The position numbers and the translations under genes were made by a program. This document shows positions 17,841 to 27,183 of a DNA stretch of 64,000 bases, one piece after another. The DNA is from Vibrio maerlii (GTDB lineage: Bacteria; Pseudomonadota; Gammaproteobacteria; Enterobacterales; Vibrionaceae): contig NZ_QRHC01000001.1 in assembly GCF_003415655.1 (NCBI RefSeq), positions 124,001 through 188,000 of the forward strand, in the 5' to 3' direction. How positions within the stretch are numbered: position 1 is the stretch's first letter; every line of letters starts with the position of its first letter. The notes beneath the pieces were generated by a model. The model was not told the DNA's origin and did not search any database. It saw nothing but the letters and a program-made list of their open reading frames with translations.

Positions 17841-19097
17841 TTAGGAAGGATTAAATCTAAGTCGAGCGACGCAACCAGTACCCTCTTCGCGATCTTTGAG
17901 CTCAAAGTGCCAACCGAATGTATCGCACAAGCGCTTAATAATGAGCAGGCCCAAACCATGATCAGTACTGTTCTCTTCGTTTAATCCAGAGCCTGTGTCT
18001 AATACTGTGATCGAATTTGGAGTGATCTCAATATCTATCTTGCCTTGCTCGGTAAAACGTACCGCATTATCGACCAAATTCTTGAGAATCATATTCACCA
18101 CCTGTGGCGGCATATTGATCTCCATCCCTGGCTCGACAATAACATTCAGCTCAACGCCACTCGTTAGCTTGCTGCGCTGTTTATCGAGTGAGATGTCTTT
18201 CTCTCCTAGGGGAAACAAAGACTTGGCTTGCTCTGAATTCTCTTGCTTCACAATATTAAGCAGCAGCTCAATGGTGGTCTGCATCTGTTCGGCCGCTCCA
18301 ATGATCCTAGCCCTTTGCTTGGCTTGAAACTCCGGATCGTCTTTCATGGATTGAAGGTTTGCTGCCCCTAATACCACCGCGACCGGCGTTTTAAGTTCGT
18401 GGCTGGCGTACTTGGCAAACATCAGTTCTTGTTTGACCACGCGATCTTTCATCTGGGTATATTGATTGAGATGATCCGCTAGCTGCTTCAGCTCATCTAT
18501 CGCATGCTTGGATACAGAAAAACTTTGACTATTCGAATCACTGAGCTGTTTAGAGAGTTCATCGACCGGCAACATCAATCCATCAAAAACTCGCTTTAAC
18601 GAGAATTTTAGAACCACCAAGAGAAAGGCAATAATCGACACAGAAAGAATGATGATCACTTCCCAGTTCTCATCACCAAAATCCAACTCCTTGGCATCAA
18701 TAGTGAGATACATAGGAATGGTCTCTCCGTTATAGACAAAGTTGGTGTAATACACCATTGGGCCTTCTTCATAGAGTCGGCCAATACGGCGAACCTCATT
18801 CTCTTCAAGTGTTGCCGACTGGGTTATGATCTCGGGTAATTCGGTTTCGGAGTAATAAGCAGTAATGTTTGGACTGATTTGAGCACTTGGTTTTTGCTCG
18901 AGCTGATAATAACGCTCAGCAACAAACTCAAAAGATTTGAGGTGATCCGCAATCCGATACTCTTCTGCAATCACCAAATAAAGCGAGAAACTAAAAGAGA
19001 CCACAAACGCGGTAAACAAGGCGATGCGCGCATAAGTCACCAGCAGGCGCTTACGTACTGCAGCAATATTGTTGGTTCGCGGCTTAGAAAACAGCAT
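17841..19097 (-). CDS. sensor histidine kinase
   Basis: This 418-residue kinase has two membrane helices (about 22-44 and 146-164) around a periplasmic sensor of about 100 residues. A linker/HAMP-like stretch, the HisKA box (SHELKTPVAVV, with the phospho-accepting histidine near residue 233) and an HATPase_c domain (NLVDNAVRFTEQG, DTGSGL, GLGLLIIKRL) follow. It should autophosphorylate and pass phosphate to the response regulator encoded immediately upstream, with which it overlaps by one base. The periplasmic domain has no recognised ligand. The pair is divergent from an RND efflux operon, a plausible target. Confidence 0.9.
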   Translation of the reverse strand: MLFSKPRTNNIAAVRKRLLVTYARIALFTAFVVSFSFSLYLVIAEEYRIADHLKSFEFVAERYYQLEQKPSAQISPNITAYYSETELPEIITQSATLEENEVRRIGRLYEEGPMVYYTNFVYNGETIPMYLTIDAKELDFGDENWEVIIILSVSIIAFLLVVLKFSLKRVFDGLMLPVDELSKQLSDSNSQSFSVSKHAIDELKQLADHLNQYTQMKDRVVKQELMFAKYASHELKTPVAVVLGAANLQSMKDDPEFQAKQRARIIGAAEQMQTTIELLLNIVKQENSEQAKSLFPLGEKDISLDKQRSKLTSGVELNVIVEPGMEINMPPQVVNMILKNLVDNAVRFTEQGKIDIEITPNSITVLDTGSGLNEENSTDHGLGLLIIKRLCDTFGWHFELKDREEGTGCVARLRFNPS

Positions 19098-19777
19098 TAC
19101 AACTCCAATCGGAAACCGACCTTAGGCACGGTTTTCAGCATCGGCTTTTCATAGGGTTTATCGAGAACATTACGCAGTAAATAAATGTGGCTTCTAAGCA
19201 CATCTTTATCTGGAACATCTTCACCCCATAAGGTATGAATTAGAGCATCTCTCGACACCACCTCACCCTGCGCTTTTACTAGGCTCACGAGGATTTGGTA
19301 CATAACCGGTGTGGTCACCAGTTTGTCACCTTGGCGCTCAACTTGGCGCGTCTTCTCGTTGATCACCAAGTCACCGTAACTGAGCGTCGTTGTCGCTACT
19401 TGGCCCTTGAACCTTTTGATCAATGCATTAAGGCGCGCTTCAATCTCAGGAAACTGAAAAGGTTTGGTCACAAAGTCATCAACGCCGCTTTCAAAGCCCG
19501 TGAGCAGATCGTCTTTGCCGTTCAACGCCGTCAACATCAAAATTGGCGTCGTCTTCCCCATCTTACGCAGCTCTTGAGCGACCTGCATACCGTCTTTCTT
19601 TGGCATCATCACATCTAAGATGATGGCATCAAAATCGTTCTCCGCCGCAAGGTTAAAGCCCATCTCGCCATTATCGGCAAAATCCACTTCAGCTCCTTTC
19701 ACTTCAAGAAAATCAGCCAATATGCCTTGTAGCTCAGGATTATCTTCCACCACTAAGATCTGTGCGCCTTGTAACAT
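19097..19777 (-). CDS. OmpR/PhoB-family response regulator
   Basis: This 226-residue protein has a receiver domain with the acidic pair E11-D12, the phospho-accepting D55 (IILDVMMPKKDG) and the lysine in TKPF. A winged-helix DNA-binding domain follows (TPVMYQILVSLVKAQGEVVSRDALIHTLWG and the RSHIYLLR recognition region). It is the first gene of the two-component operon, with its stop overlapping the kinase ATG. The intergenic region to the divergent efflux operon carries three spaced TCGA repeats that could be its site. Confidence 0.92.
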   Translation of the reverse strand: MLQGAQILVVEDNPELQGILADFLEVKGAEVDFADNGEMGFNLAAENDFDAIILDVMMPKKDGMQVAQELRKMGKTTPILMLTALNGKDDLLTGFESGVDDFVTKPFQFPEIEARLNALIKRFKGQVATTTLSYGDLVINEKTRQVERQGDKLVTTPVMYQILVSLVKAQGEVVSRDALIHTLWGEDVPDKDVLRSHIYLLRNVLDKPYEKPMLKTVPKVGFRLEL

Positions 19778-19825
19778 ACGTCTCTACTCATCAATTTATC
19801 ACCCCCACATCATAGTTGAATCGTG

Positions 19826-19852
19826 TCGAATTAATGTCGATTAAGATCGAAT
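19826..19852. promoter_or_regulatory. three direct repeats, candidate response-regulator site
   Basis: TCGAAT, TCGATT and TCGAAT begin at 19826, 19837 and 19847, a spacing of 11 and 10 bases, so they lie on one face of the helix. They sit between the divergent response-regulator gene and the efflux operon. OmpR-family proteins bind such direct repeats; the assignment here is inference. Confidence 0.45.
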
Positions 19853-19947
19853 CCTTTCCCTTTTTCATTCAAGAAAACACTCCCATTCGACAAAAACTCG
19901 ACACCTCTCTCCTCATAATACATTCATAAAACTGTGGGAGAACCCAA

Positions 19948-20745
19948 ATGAGAACCATTCTGTTAACCTCTTTTCTGACAAGCATCATCACCGCCCCAGC
20001 CGCACTCGCAATAGACCTGATCGGCCAAACCACCAGTAAATCTCCACAAAAGATCGTCGCTGAAGTGAGCGGCGTGGTCGAGAGCACATCGGCGCAACGC
20101 GGTGACTTCATCAATGCAGGACAAACCATTGCCTCCATCAAACAACAAGATTTCATTCTTGAGCTCGCTAAGCAGAAAGCGAATGTGTCGCTGGCAGAGG
20201 CAGACTTGCAACTCAAGAACTCAATCTACAAACGCTACATCGAGCTAAGGGAGAAGAAGAGTATTTCACCTAATGAGCTCGATATTGCCAAAGCCGATTA
20301 CTTAAGTGCTCAAGCACAGCTCGAGTTGGCAAAAGTTGAGTTACAAAAAGCCGAACTTGACCTAAAAAACACCCAGATTCAATCCAATATCCAAGGCCAT
20401 ATTGTGATGCGTTCGGTTGATTCAGGTGCTTGGGTGAATCAAGGGGACCTGCTATACACCGTCGTCAATATCGACACGCTCAATGTTGAACTGCTAGCAA
20501 GCGAACATGACTTAGATGAACTCACAATCGGCCAACCAGTCGAGCTTTGGGCTGAATCGGTGCCGGGACAAACTCTCACCGGAAAAATCAAACGCATTGG
20601 CGTTGAAATGGACGCACAAACCTTAGCGTACCCAGTCGAAATCGAGATCGCTAACCCATCTGGTGCATTCAAGCCAGGTATGTCGATTCATGCGACAACC
20701 ACGCTGTCTAGCGCAGCAGCATCAAACTCGGCCATCAGTCAATAA
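19948..20745 (+). CDS. RND efflux periplasmic adaptor (membrane fusion protein)
   Basis: This 265-residue protein has an N-terminal signal peptide (residues 1 to about 22, ending ALA). A lipoyl half-motif, a coiled-coil hairpin (about residues 70-130, rich in KANVSLAEADLQL-type heptads), the second lipoyl half (NIQGHIVMRSVDSGAWVNQG) and a beta-barrel domain (MSIHATTTL near the end) follow. It should bridge the inner-membrane pump encoded 11 bases downstream to an outer-membrane TolC-type channel that is not encoded here. It is shorter than AcrA (about 400 residues). Regulation by the divergent two-component system is likely. Confidence 0.9.
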   Translation: MRTILLTSFLTSIITAPAALAIDLIGQTTSKSPQKIVAEVSGVVESTSAQRGDFINAGQTIASIKQQDFILELAKQKANVSLAEADLQLKNSIYKRYIELREKKSISPNELDIAKADYLSAQAQLELAKVELQKAELDLKNTQIQSNIQGHIVMRSVDSGAWVNQGDLLYTVVNIDTLNVELLASEHDLDELTIGQPVELWAESVPGQTLTGKIKRIGVEMDAQTLAYPVEIEIANPSGAFKPGMSIHATTTLSSAAASNSAISQ

Positions 20746-20756
20746 GGATACATAGG

Positions 20757-23700
20757 ATGAACCTCATCGCCTATTTTGCTCAACGGCCGTTTCTCGCTCG
20801 CATCATCACTATCATGGTACTGATGGTCGGCGCTGGCTCATTGATGACCCTAAAGCTTCAAGAATACCCAAATGTGGCGTTTGAAAACGCGACTATCGAA
20901 ACCATCTACCCAGGTGCAACCGCGCAAGATATTGAGCTCAATATCACCAACCCGATAGAAAAAGAGTTACGCAGCGTTCAAGGCATCAATTTCTATCAGT
21001 CCCAGTCGACTGATGGGCGCTCATTAATCGAAGTGGAGTTTCTAGCAAGCGCAGATGCTGCGAAGGTCATGCGCGATCTGCAACAAGCGATCGATCGTGT
21101 CACCGGCTTGCCTAAAGGCATTAATAACCCTCCAGTACTGACTCAAGAGGACACCTCTTCCTTTGGTGCTTATGGCTTCGGGGTGCACCTCACCGAGTCC
21201 AATTCCGAACCTAGCGAATTGCAGCATTACGCCTACGAACTCGAGAAGAAAGTCAAAGCCCTGCCTGGTGTGAGCACGGTAACCATGTCGGGTTATCGCG
21301 ACCGAGAGTTTTGGGTAGAGATCGATCCACTGAAGGTAAGCCGTTACCAACTCACCTTCGATGAGATCGGATTAGCCATTCAGCAACGCAACCTGTCAGA
21401 GTCGGGCGGTATTGTTGAGTCTTGGATCACCGAGCAGAAGATCGTCACCATGACGCAGGTCTCGTCAGCCGAAGAGATTGAAGCTATCGTCATCAAAGCG
21501 CTCCCTTCTGGCTCTGTCATTCGAGTCTCGGACGTCGCCACTGTACATGACACCTTTGCTAAAGCCACCGAGCAAGGCGTGATCAACGGCGAATCTTCGG
21601 TGTTATTTAAAATCAATAACAGCAGTGGGGCGGATATTGTTTCCACAGTTTCAAGCATTCAGGCTTTATTGGAGTCTGAGAACCAACGACTCGGGGGCAA
21701 ATTTGGCTTCCAGTCAGGCTTTAATCTCGCCAACGACATGGTAGATAAGTTTTCCATTGTGTCTGTCAACGGCGGCATCGGGTTGGTGCTGGTGTTACTG
21801 GTATTGAGCCTAATCTTAAAACGCCAAGTTGCGTTTTGGGTATCGGTCTCAATTCCATTCTGTATCCTCGGTGTGATGATCGTTCTATCGGCATCGGGCC
21901 TGAACCTAGATAGCATCACCCTGGCAGCACTGTTGTTGGTAATCGGCATCATCGTGGATGACTCCGTGATTGTCGCAGAGAGTATTTATCAAGAAAAAGA
22001 GAGAGGAAAAACAGGTATCGAGGCTGCGATCAGCGGAACGCAAAAAGTTATCAAGCCAATCATTGCCAGCCTGACAACAACGGCACTCGTGTTTATCCCA
22101 ATGGCGTTTATCCCGGGAGCCATGGGGAAAGTCGTGGTGGTAATTCCGGTCACTGTCATCGCTGCCCTGCTATTCTCGCTTGCGGAGTGTACCTTTACGC
22201 TGCCTGCCCATTTGTCTAAATCAATGGCAGCGAAAAACACACCTCAAGATAAACCCGACCGCTTTGAAGCAATAATCAAAGCCTACCAGAAGCTCCTTAC
22301 TCGCTGCTTACACTTCAAAAAAAGTGTGATTGTTATTGCATTGCTAGTGGCGAGCGTCAGCGTTGGCCTAGTGACAACACTTAAGGTCGATATCTTCCCG
22401 AGTGAAGCGGCAAAATACGTCAAGATATACACCGAAGTGCAACCCGGCACACCAGTGGAACGAGTAAGAGAATCCCACCAAGCGCTGGAGCAAGCACTAG
22501 CGACACTGCCAGAGCATGAACTGGTCTCGTATGAGATCGCCTACGCATCGCCGGTCAGTGAGGGGACGATTACTTTAACGAACTACGAACTTCGTGAGCG
22601 TACTGCAGACGACATCATTGCGGCAATTAAAGACTCAATGGGCGAACAGCCGGAAGAGGTCTTCATCAAACTGTCGGTCGATGCGGGTGGCCCACCACCA
22701 GGAGAACCGATTGAGCTTCGAGTATTGGGCGGTAGTGACGAAGAAAGACAACACGCAGTCACGCTTGTATCAGAGTGGTTTGAGCAGCATCCGGGGCTAC
22801 ACTCGGTCAACCACAGCGAGGCTCTAAAAGATCCTCAAGTGAGCGTGATCCCACAGTACGATTGGCTTGCCAAATACGGTCTGACGGTATCCGACCTAAC
22901 CAGCACGCTGCGTTTAGCGTTTGAGGGCGATACGGTGAGTTCTTCATGGCTCGGCGATCAAGATGTCGAGATACGAGTGATCATGGACGACCAATACCGC
23001 GATATCCAACGCCTTGCGACCACTAAGATCTATACCCCTCAAGGCAAGCAAGTTCCACTGAGTCGCTTGGCAAAAGTAGAGACGATCGAAGCACCACGTC
23101 TCATCAAACACTACAACGGTGTGCGAGAAGTAACGGTTACCGCACAAATTGCTGATGAAGCGTTAAGCTCAACCGCATTGAGTGAACAGGTACTGAACGA
23201 ACTTGCTGGCCAATACGCGCCTAGCATCACGCTTGATGTTGGTGGTGAAGCTGAGAACACCGATGAAACCCTGAGTGGTTTTATGGTTGCCTTCCCTGCG
23301 GCTCTACTGGCAATCTACTTCGTGCTTGCAGTGATGTTTAACTCGATGCTGCAGCCACTATTAGTCATGAGCGTGATTCCATTTGCCGTGATATCTGCCC
23401 TAATGGCACTCGTGGTTCACATGCAAGCGCTCTCGATGTTTGCGCTGATTGGCGTGCTCGGTATGACGGGGGTAGTGGTCAATAACTCGCTGGTACTCAT
23501 CAACCGAATCAACGAGTTAAGATCTGAAGGTAGTAACGTGCTCGATGCAGTTACTGAGGCGTCCGTCAGTCGCTTGCGCCCTATCGTCTTAACCTCCCTC
23601 ACCACGGTTGTTGGTCTGTTGCCGCTAGCGTATGGATTAGGGGGGACCGATGTCTATATGGGGCCTATGTCGTTAACCCTAGGCTACGGCTTACTGTTCT

Positions 23701-23771
23701 CACTGCCTGTGGTTTTGATCGTCGTGCCTTGCCTGTATGCATTCACAAACCGAGACAAGCCAAAGAGCTAG
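20757..23771 (+). CDS. RND-family efflux pump permease
   Basis: This 1004-residue protein is of the AcrB/HAE family type. It opens with a membrane helix after ..AYFAQRPFLARIITIM, has two large periplasmic loops and twelve helices in two groups. The fourth helix has a GIIVDDSVIVAE motif with two adjacent Asp of the proton relay. It should export drugs, bile-like compounds or metabolites using the proton gradient. It lies 11 bases after the adaptor gene. The stop codon TAG lies inside an octamer tandem repeat. The substrate cannot be read from the sequence. Confidence 0.92.
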   Translation: MNLIAYFAQRPFLARIITIMVLMVGAGSLMTLKLQEYPNVAFENATIETIYPGATAQDIELNITNPIEKELRSVQGINFYQSQSTDGRSLIEVEFLASADAAKVMRDLQQAIDRVTGLPKGINNPPVLTQEDTSSFGAYGFGVHLTESNSEPSELQHYAYELEKKVKALPGVSTVTMSGYRDREFWVEIDPLKVSRYQLTFDEIGLAIQQRNLSESGGIVESWITEQKIVTMTQVSSAEEIEAIVIKALPSGSVIRVSDVATVHDTFAKATEQGVINGESSVLFKINNSSGADIVSTVSSIQALLESENQRLGGKFGFQSGFNLANDMVDKFSIVSVNGGIGLVLVLLVLSLILKRQVAFWVSVSIPFCILGVMIVLSASGLNLDSITLAALLLVIGIIVDDSVIVAESIYQEKERGKTGIEAAISGTQKVIKPIIASLTTTALVFIPMAFIPGAMGKVVVVIPVTVIAALLFSLAECTFTLPAHLSKSMAAKNTPQDKPDRFEAIIKAYQKLLTRCLHFKKSVIVIALLVASVSVGLVTTLKVDIFPSEAAKYVKIYTEVQPGTPVERVRESHQALEQALATLPEHELVSYEIAYASPVSEGTITLTNYELRERTADDIIAAIKDSMGEQPEEVFIKLSVDAGGPPPGEPIELRVLGGSDEERQHAVTLVSEWFEQHPGLHSVNHSEALKDPQVSVIPQYDWLAKYGLTVSDLTSTLRLAFEGDTVSSSWLGDQDVEIRVIMDDQYRDIQRLATTKIYTPQGKQVPLSRLAKVETIEAPRLIKHYNGVREVTVTAQIADEALSSTALSEQVLNELAGQYAPSITLDVGGEAENTDETLSGFMVAFPAALLAIYFVLAVMFNSMLQPLLVMSVIPFAVISALMALVVHMQALSMFALIGVLGMTGVVVNNSLVLINRINELRSEGSNVLDAVTEASVSRLRPIVLTSLTTVVGLLPLAYGLGGTDVYMGPMSLTLGYGLLFSLPVVLIVVPCLYAFTNRDKPKS

Positions 23772-23800
23772 AGAGCTAGAGAGCTAGAGAGCTAGAGAGC
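23766..23800. repeat. octamer tandem repeat (AGCTAGAG), about 4 copies at a stop codon
   Basis: Four perfect AGCTAGAG units followed by a partial unit begin within the last codons of the efflux pump gene and include its TAG stop. Confidence 0.9.
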
Positions 23801-23810
23801 AGAGAATGAT

Positions 23811-23842
23811 AAAATGCCGGCACATTGATGTCGGCATTTTTT
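23811..23842 (+). terminator. intrinsic terminator of the efflux operon
   Basis: AAAATGCCGGCA and TGTCGGCATTTTTTT form a GC-rich stem with a six-base loop and a run of seven T. Confidence 0.9.
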
Positions 23843-23935
23843 TGTGCCGTAGTAGAACTGTGAATCCTTACGGAGAAATCCTGTTCAAACTTTGCCACTG
23901 TAACGATTCTAAATAAAACCCATCTTGGACCGCCC

Positions 23936-24553
23936 ATGCAAAGCCCAAACATCAAGAATGTCATTTTCGATATCGGCAACGTAATCGTTCTCTGGAACCC
24001 ACTTGAGATCACCCGCCTCACCTTTGGTGAAATCAACGACCCAGAAAGTAAAGCCCGAAGCATCTTTCAAACAGAGATTTGGCTCGACCTCAATAAAGGG
24101 CGACTAACAGAAGAACAGGCTCAACAGGCCTATGTCGAACAAGGTATTCTCACCGCGAACGAAGCCAAAAAGCTGTTTTACTACGTCAAGCAAACTCAAA
24201 TTTTGCTCTACGGCTCGGTCGAATTATTAACTCGAGTGAAACAGGCTGGCTATGGTGTCTATGCCCTAACGGACAACGTCACCGAAATTGTTGAGCATCT
24301 GAAAAACACCTATGATTTTTGGCCGCTGTTCGATGGAGCAACCGTCTCGGCAGAGGTGGATTTACTGAAGCCTCAGGCTGAAATCTACCACTCCTTATGC
24401 TCAACGCACGGACTCGTTCCCCACGAATGTGTCTTCCTTGATGATATGCCCTACAACGTTCAAGGCGCCATTGACCAAGGCCTTCACGCCATCCAATTTG
24501 CTAACAGTGAACAAGTCGAGCACGAACTCAAAGCATTAGGACTGAAATTTTAA
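23936..24553 (+). CDS. HAD-superfamily phosphatase, YihX-like
   Basis: This 205-residue protein has HAD motif I as FDIGNVIVLW (nucleophile D12; the D-x-G-N-V form is typical of YihX-type sugar-phosphate phosphatases). The threonine of motif II is in YALTDNVTE, the motif III lysine in LLKPQAEIY and the motif IV acidic pair in VFLDDMPYNV. A helical cap lies between motifs I and II (subclass IA). It probably removes phosphate from a small metabolite such as glucose-1-phosphate. The ribosome site is weak, but the conserved motif begins 10 residues after the ATG. It is a single gene. Confidence 0.85.
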   Translation: MQSPNIKNVIFDIGNVIVLWNPLEITRLTFGEINDPESKARSIFQTEIWLDLNKGRLTEEQAQQAYVEQGILTANEAKKLFYYVKQTQILLYGSVELLTRVKQAGYGVYALTDNVTEIVEHLKNTYDFWPLFDGATVSAEVDLLKPQAEIYHSLCSTHGLVPHECVFLDDMPYNVQGAIDQGLHAIQFANSEQVEHELKALGLKF

Positions 24554-24704
24554 ATTTCTACTTGGCAAAATTCAGACTCTTTTTCTATGCTCAGATTGAA
24601 ATGTGTTGGGGTGCGTTGTCATCACCCTGACACAAAAATCGCTAACAGTGTTGCGAACACTTATTGAATGAAAATTGAAGAAAGATTTTGCGAGTAGAAA
24701 TGCT

Positions 24705-25094
24705 ATGACAGAGTTCGATGTCCGTGTAGGAACAAAACCTTTTTACGATAACAACAAGTTCAAGCGAGGCTTTGCTAAGTCCGGTGATTTCACCATCGCT
24801 GAAGAGAACATCCTCATCCACTATGGCGATACGCTAAGGCAACTTACCGATGGGTCACTCCTCCCCGAGTCCGATCAAGAAAACCAACTAATACGAGTCC
24901 TCAGCGGAGAAGCCGAAGCAGAAAGCAAGCTAGAAAAGACCTGGCAAAAGTACCAAAAACTCGCCTTTGGTCGTCGCAAGTTCCACGGCCTGGCAACCAC
25001 CAATCGCGCTAACGCCGACGACGATAATGACTCAGATACCGATGACAACGAAGATATTAGCATCAACGGTAATTCGGGCGATGACGATGATTAA
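24705..25094 (+). CDS. DUF413 family protein, MaoP-like
   Basis: The central part (KPFYDNNKFKRGFAKSGDFT, then EENILIHYGDTL and KTWQKYQKLAFGRRKFHGL) matches the DUF413 family, whose E. coli member MaoP organises the Ori macrodomain with the maoS site. The tail after residue 100 is very acidic (Asp/Asn-rich) and probably disordered. I prefer ATG 24705 to an upstream TTG because the family homology begins just after it. It is the last chromosomal-type gene before the repeat-rich region. Whether it acts on chromosome structure in this organism is unknown. Confidence 0.75.
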   Translation: MTEFDVRVGTKPFYDNNKFKRGFAKSGDFTIAEENILIHYGDTLRQLTDGSLLPESDQENQLIRVLSGEAEAESKLEKTWQKYQKLAFGRRKFHGLATTNRANADDDNDSDTDDNEDISINGNSGDDDD

Positions 25095-25157
25095 TGAGAT
25101 CAATCGGGGGCATTCCCTATTTCGTTTACTCGCGTTCGAGAACGAGTGAGTTAACTT

Positions 25158-25870
25158 GGGGTCAGAGTTACCAGCATGATTCAGAACACTCAATGAGTTC
25201 AGAGCTGACTGCAACTCTGACCCCATCCTCGAACCCGCTCTTACTCCCCTTCACCACCAAACCATTGAGATCGACGATGCTAATCCAAGGGGAGGCTGGG
25301 AGGGGTTGCTAACAACAAACCAAACCCTACTTAAGCTCTTTCTGTAGCGCAGCGTTCTATAGGACGAAGTCCGTTCTTAAGCGAAGCGTTCTAGACTCTT
25401 TTAAGATCCCCTACTTCGCCGATTCCCGTTAGAGAACAACGGCGTTAACTTGGGGTCAGTGTCTAGAACACACTTAGTACCAACAACAGTGAACCACGAA
25501 TTATCTCCGATATTTTCAACGCCAAACACTCCCGACACTGACCCCGTCCACCAAGTCCATTCTCGACCCCGCTCTTGTTCCTCCCCTTAACCGCCAAACC
25601 ATTGGGATCGACGATGTCAATCCAAGGGGAGGCTGGGAGGGGTTGCTAACGACAAATCAAACCTTACTTGGGGTCAGTGTCTAGAACACACTCAGTATCA
25701 ACAACAGTGAACCACGAACTATCTCCGATATTTTCAGCGCTAAGCTCACCCGACACTGACCCCGTCCACCAAGCCCAATTTGAGACCTAAGCCCTGTCAT
25801 TCCCTACAGTAAGGCACGAACGAGATAGGGAATCTCGCTTTTAGCCCTTTCTGTAAGCGAAGCGCTCTAG
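25158..25870. repeat. palindromic repeat cluster 1 (modules A-C-D-B-C-B-E-D)
   Basis: No gene lies in this gap. Modules in order: A 25158-25224 (GGGGTCAGAGT / ACTCTGACCCC ends); C 25236-25310 (CTCCCCTT...AAGGGGAG, then GGGAGGGGTTGC); D 25334-25393; B 25452-25545 (GGGGTCAGTGTC / GACACTGACCCC ends); C 25570-25650; B 25670-25763; E 25795-25840 (GTCATTCCCTACAGT...GATAGGGAATCTCGC); partial D 25842-25870. Modules are separated by short shared spacers such as AAACCCTACTT. They look like REP/BIME-type elements. Confidence 0.9.
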
Positions 25871-25871
25871 A

Positions 25872-26192
25872 TCATTTGACTCGCACACCATGTTCTCGAA
25901 TGTGCTCGAGCAACTCTGGTGTGGTAATTGTACTTGTAACAACAAGATCCACTTTGAAAGGTAATGATGATTGTTCGAGGTTAAATGCCAACTCAGCGAT
26001 AATAGAAAGATCTAGCATCTCTCCTTCCAGAGCAATATCAATGTCCGAGCTATCTTTATAAGTCCCTAATGCTCGCGACCCAAACACCCATGCCTTTCGA
26101 ACCTTTGAGTGACTAAAAACCACCTCATTGAGCAGTTCAAAATGGTGTGGCTTTAACCCAAATTTCGATGGGGATATAGCTTTAGTTTCCAC
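25872..26192 (-). CDS. MNT-type minimal nucleotidyltransferase, antitoxin of a HEPN-MNT pair
   Basis: This is a small protein with the nucleotidyltransferase motif GSRALG followed by SDIDIA (two metal-binding Asp) and a third acidic position in VDLV. That is the minimal nucleotidyltransferase fold of MntA antitoxins. In known pairs MntA adenylylates the HEPN toxin and neutralises it. I start at GTG 26192, with GAGGG five bases before it; it overlaps the end of the HEPN gene by 11 bases, typical of coupled toxin-antitoxin genes. An upstream in-frame TTG is the alternative. It is enclosed by repeat arrays. Confidence 0.88.
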   Translation of the reverse strand: METKAISPSKFGLKPHHFELLNEVVFSHSKVRKAWVFGSRALGTYKDSSDIDIALEGEMLDLSIIAELAFNLEQSSLPFKVDLVVTSTITTPELLEHIREHGVRVK

Positions 26193-26595
26193 TTTTACCC
26201 TCAAGGTACTTAGTAATTTCGTGGATCACAGGAGAGAACTGGGACTTAATCAGCTCCTGGGCTTGTAAAACGTTCTGTTCGTCATAAGTATGAGAGAGAA
26301 GATTTCTTTTCATTAATGCTTCGAGTAGTGTTTCGCACTGCTCAGAATCAATATGTCTAGCCTCTAGAGCGGTGCGAATTACGCTTCTAGGCGATGCAAC
26401 GTCAAACCCTTCAAACTCAAGCAAATCTTTCAGCGTCTTCCACATCAGTTCAAATGAGAATTCAAATGTCTGAACAAGTCCTGCAAGCTCTAACTCATTG
26501 TAGGATTCTTGATCGCAGGCTCGACTTAGTCGTCGCTGAGCTTTACTTAAATTTTGCAGTCGCTGTTTCCAACGTTCTGGATTTCCCATTTTCAT
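26182..26595 (-). CDS. HEPN-domain protein, toxin of a HEPN-MNT pair
   Basis: This 137-residue all-helical protein is of the HI0074/HEPN type (nucleotidyltransferase substrate-binding family). It carries the Rx4HxY RNase motif as RNLLSHTY (R97, H102). The conserved FEFSFELMWKTLKDLLE segment is also visible. The family cleaves RNA and is held inactive by the partner MNT protein. A GAGG site two bases before the ATG supports the start. It is first in the operon, so toxin precedes antitoxin. It is enclosed by repeat clusters 1 and 2 like a cassette. Confidence 0.88.
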   Translation of the reverse strand: MKMGNPERWKQRLQNLSKAQRRLSRACDQESYNELELAGLVQTFEFSFELMWKTLKDLLEFEGFDVASPRSVIRTALEARHIDSEQCETLLEALMKRNLLSHTYDEQNVLQAQELIKSQFSPVIHEITKYLEGKSGN

Positions 26596-26691
26596 AACCT
26601 CAACTGTTATCTTAAGTTTCTTTGGGTAGAAAGTATTTTACAAGGGCTTCAAGATAACTTCTAGCTACGCCTTACAAAGTGCAATCTTAAT

Positions 26692-27173
26692 CGGCGTCAG
26701 AGTCATCGCAAGTCTATCTGCATTGGATACTTCAAACCCTACGGAAACTCTGACCCAAAGTGAATTCATTCCCTACTTCGCCGATTCGCGTAGAGAACAA
26801 CGTCGTTAACTTGGGGTCAGTGTCTAGAACACACTTAGTACCAACAGCAGTGAACCACGAAGTATCTCCAATATTTTCAGCGCCAAGCACACCCGACACT
26901 GACCCCGTCCACCAAGTCCATTCTCGAACCCGCTCTTACTCCTCCCCTTCACCACCAAACTATTGAGATCGACGATGCTAATCCAAGGGGAGGCTGGGAG
27001 GGGTTGCTAACGACAAACCAAACCCTACGGAAACTCGGCCCCCAAAATAAATGACCCTAGCCCCGTCATTCCCTACAGTGACATACGAACGAGATAGGGA
27101 ATCTCGCTTTTAGCTCTTTCTGTAGCGCAGCGTTCTGTAGGACGAAGTCCGTTCTAAAGCGAAGCGTTCTAGC
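26692..27173. repeat. palindromic repeat cluster 2 (variant A, B, C, E, D)
   Basis: No gene lies in this gap. A diverged A-like element lies at 26692-26759 (GCGTCAGAGTCATCGC, with ACTCTGACCC at the other end but unrelated centre). B is at 26813-26906, C at 26932-27010, E at 27064-27108 and D at 27111-27173. The order B-C-E-D resembles the right part of cluster 1. Confidence 0.88.
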
Positions 27174-27183
27174 TTCCACAAGC

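Noticed and set aside
24675-24704. TTG at 24675 as the start of the DUF413 gene
   Set aside because: The family similarity begins after ATG 24705, and no better ribosome site supports the TTG.
25158-27173. CRISPR-like regular repeats
   Set aside because: Units are 66-94 bp palindromes of several kinds with repeated rather than unique spacers, and no cas gene is in the window.
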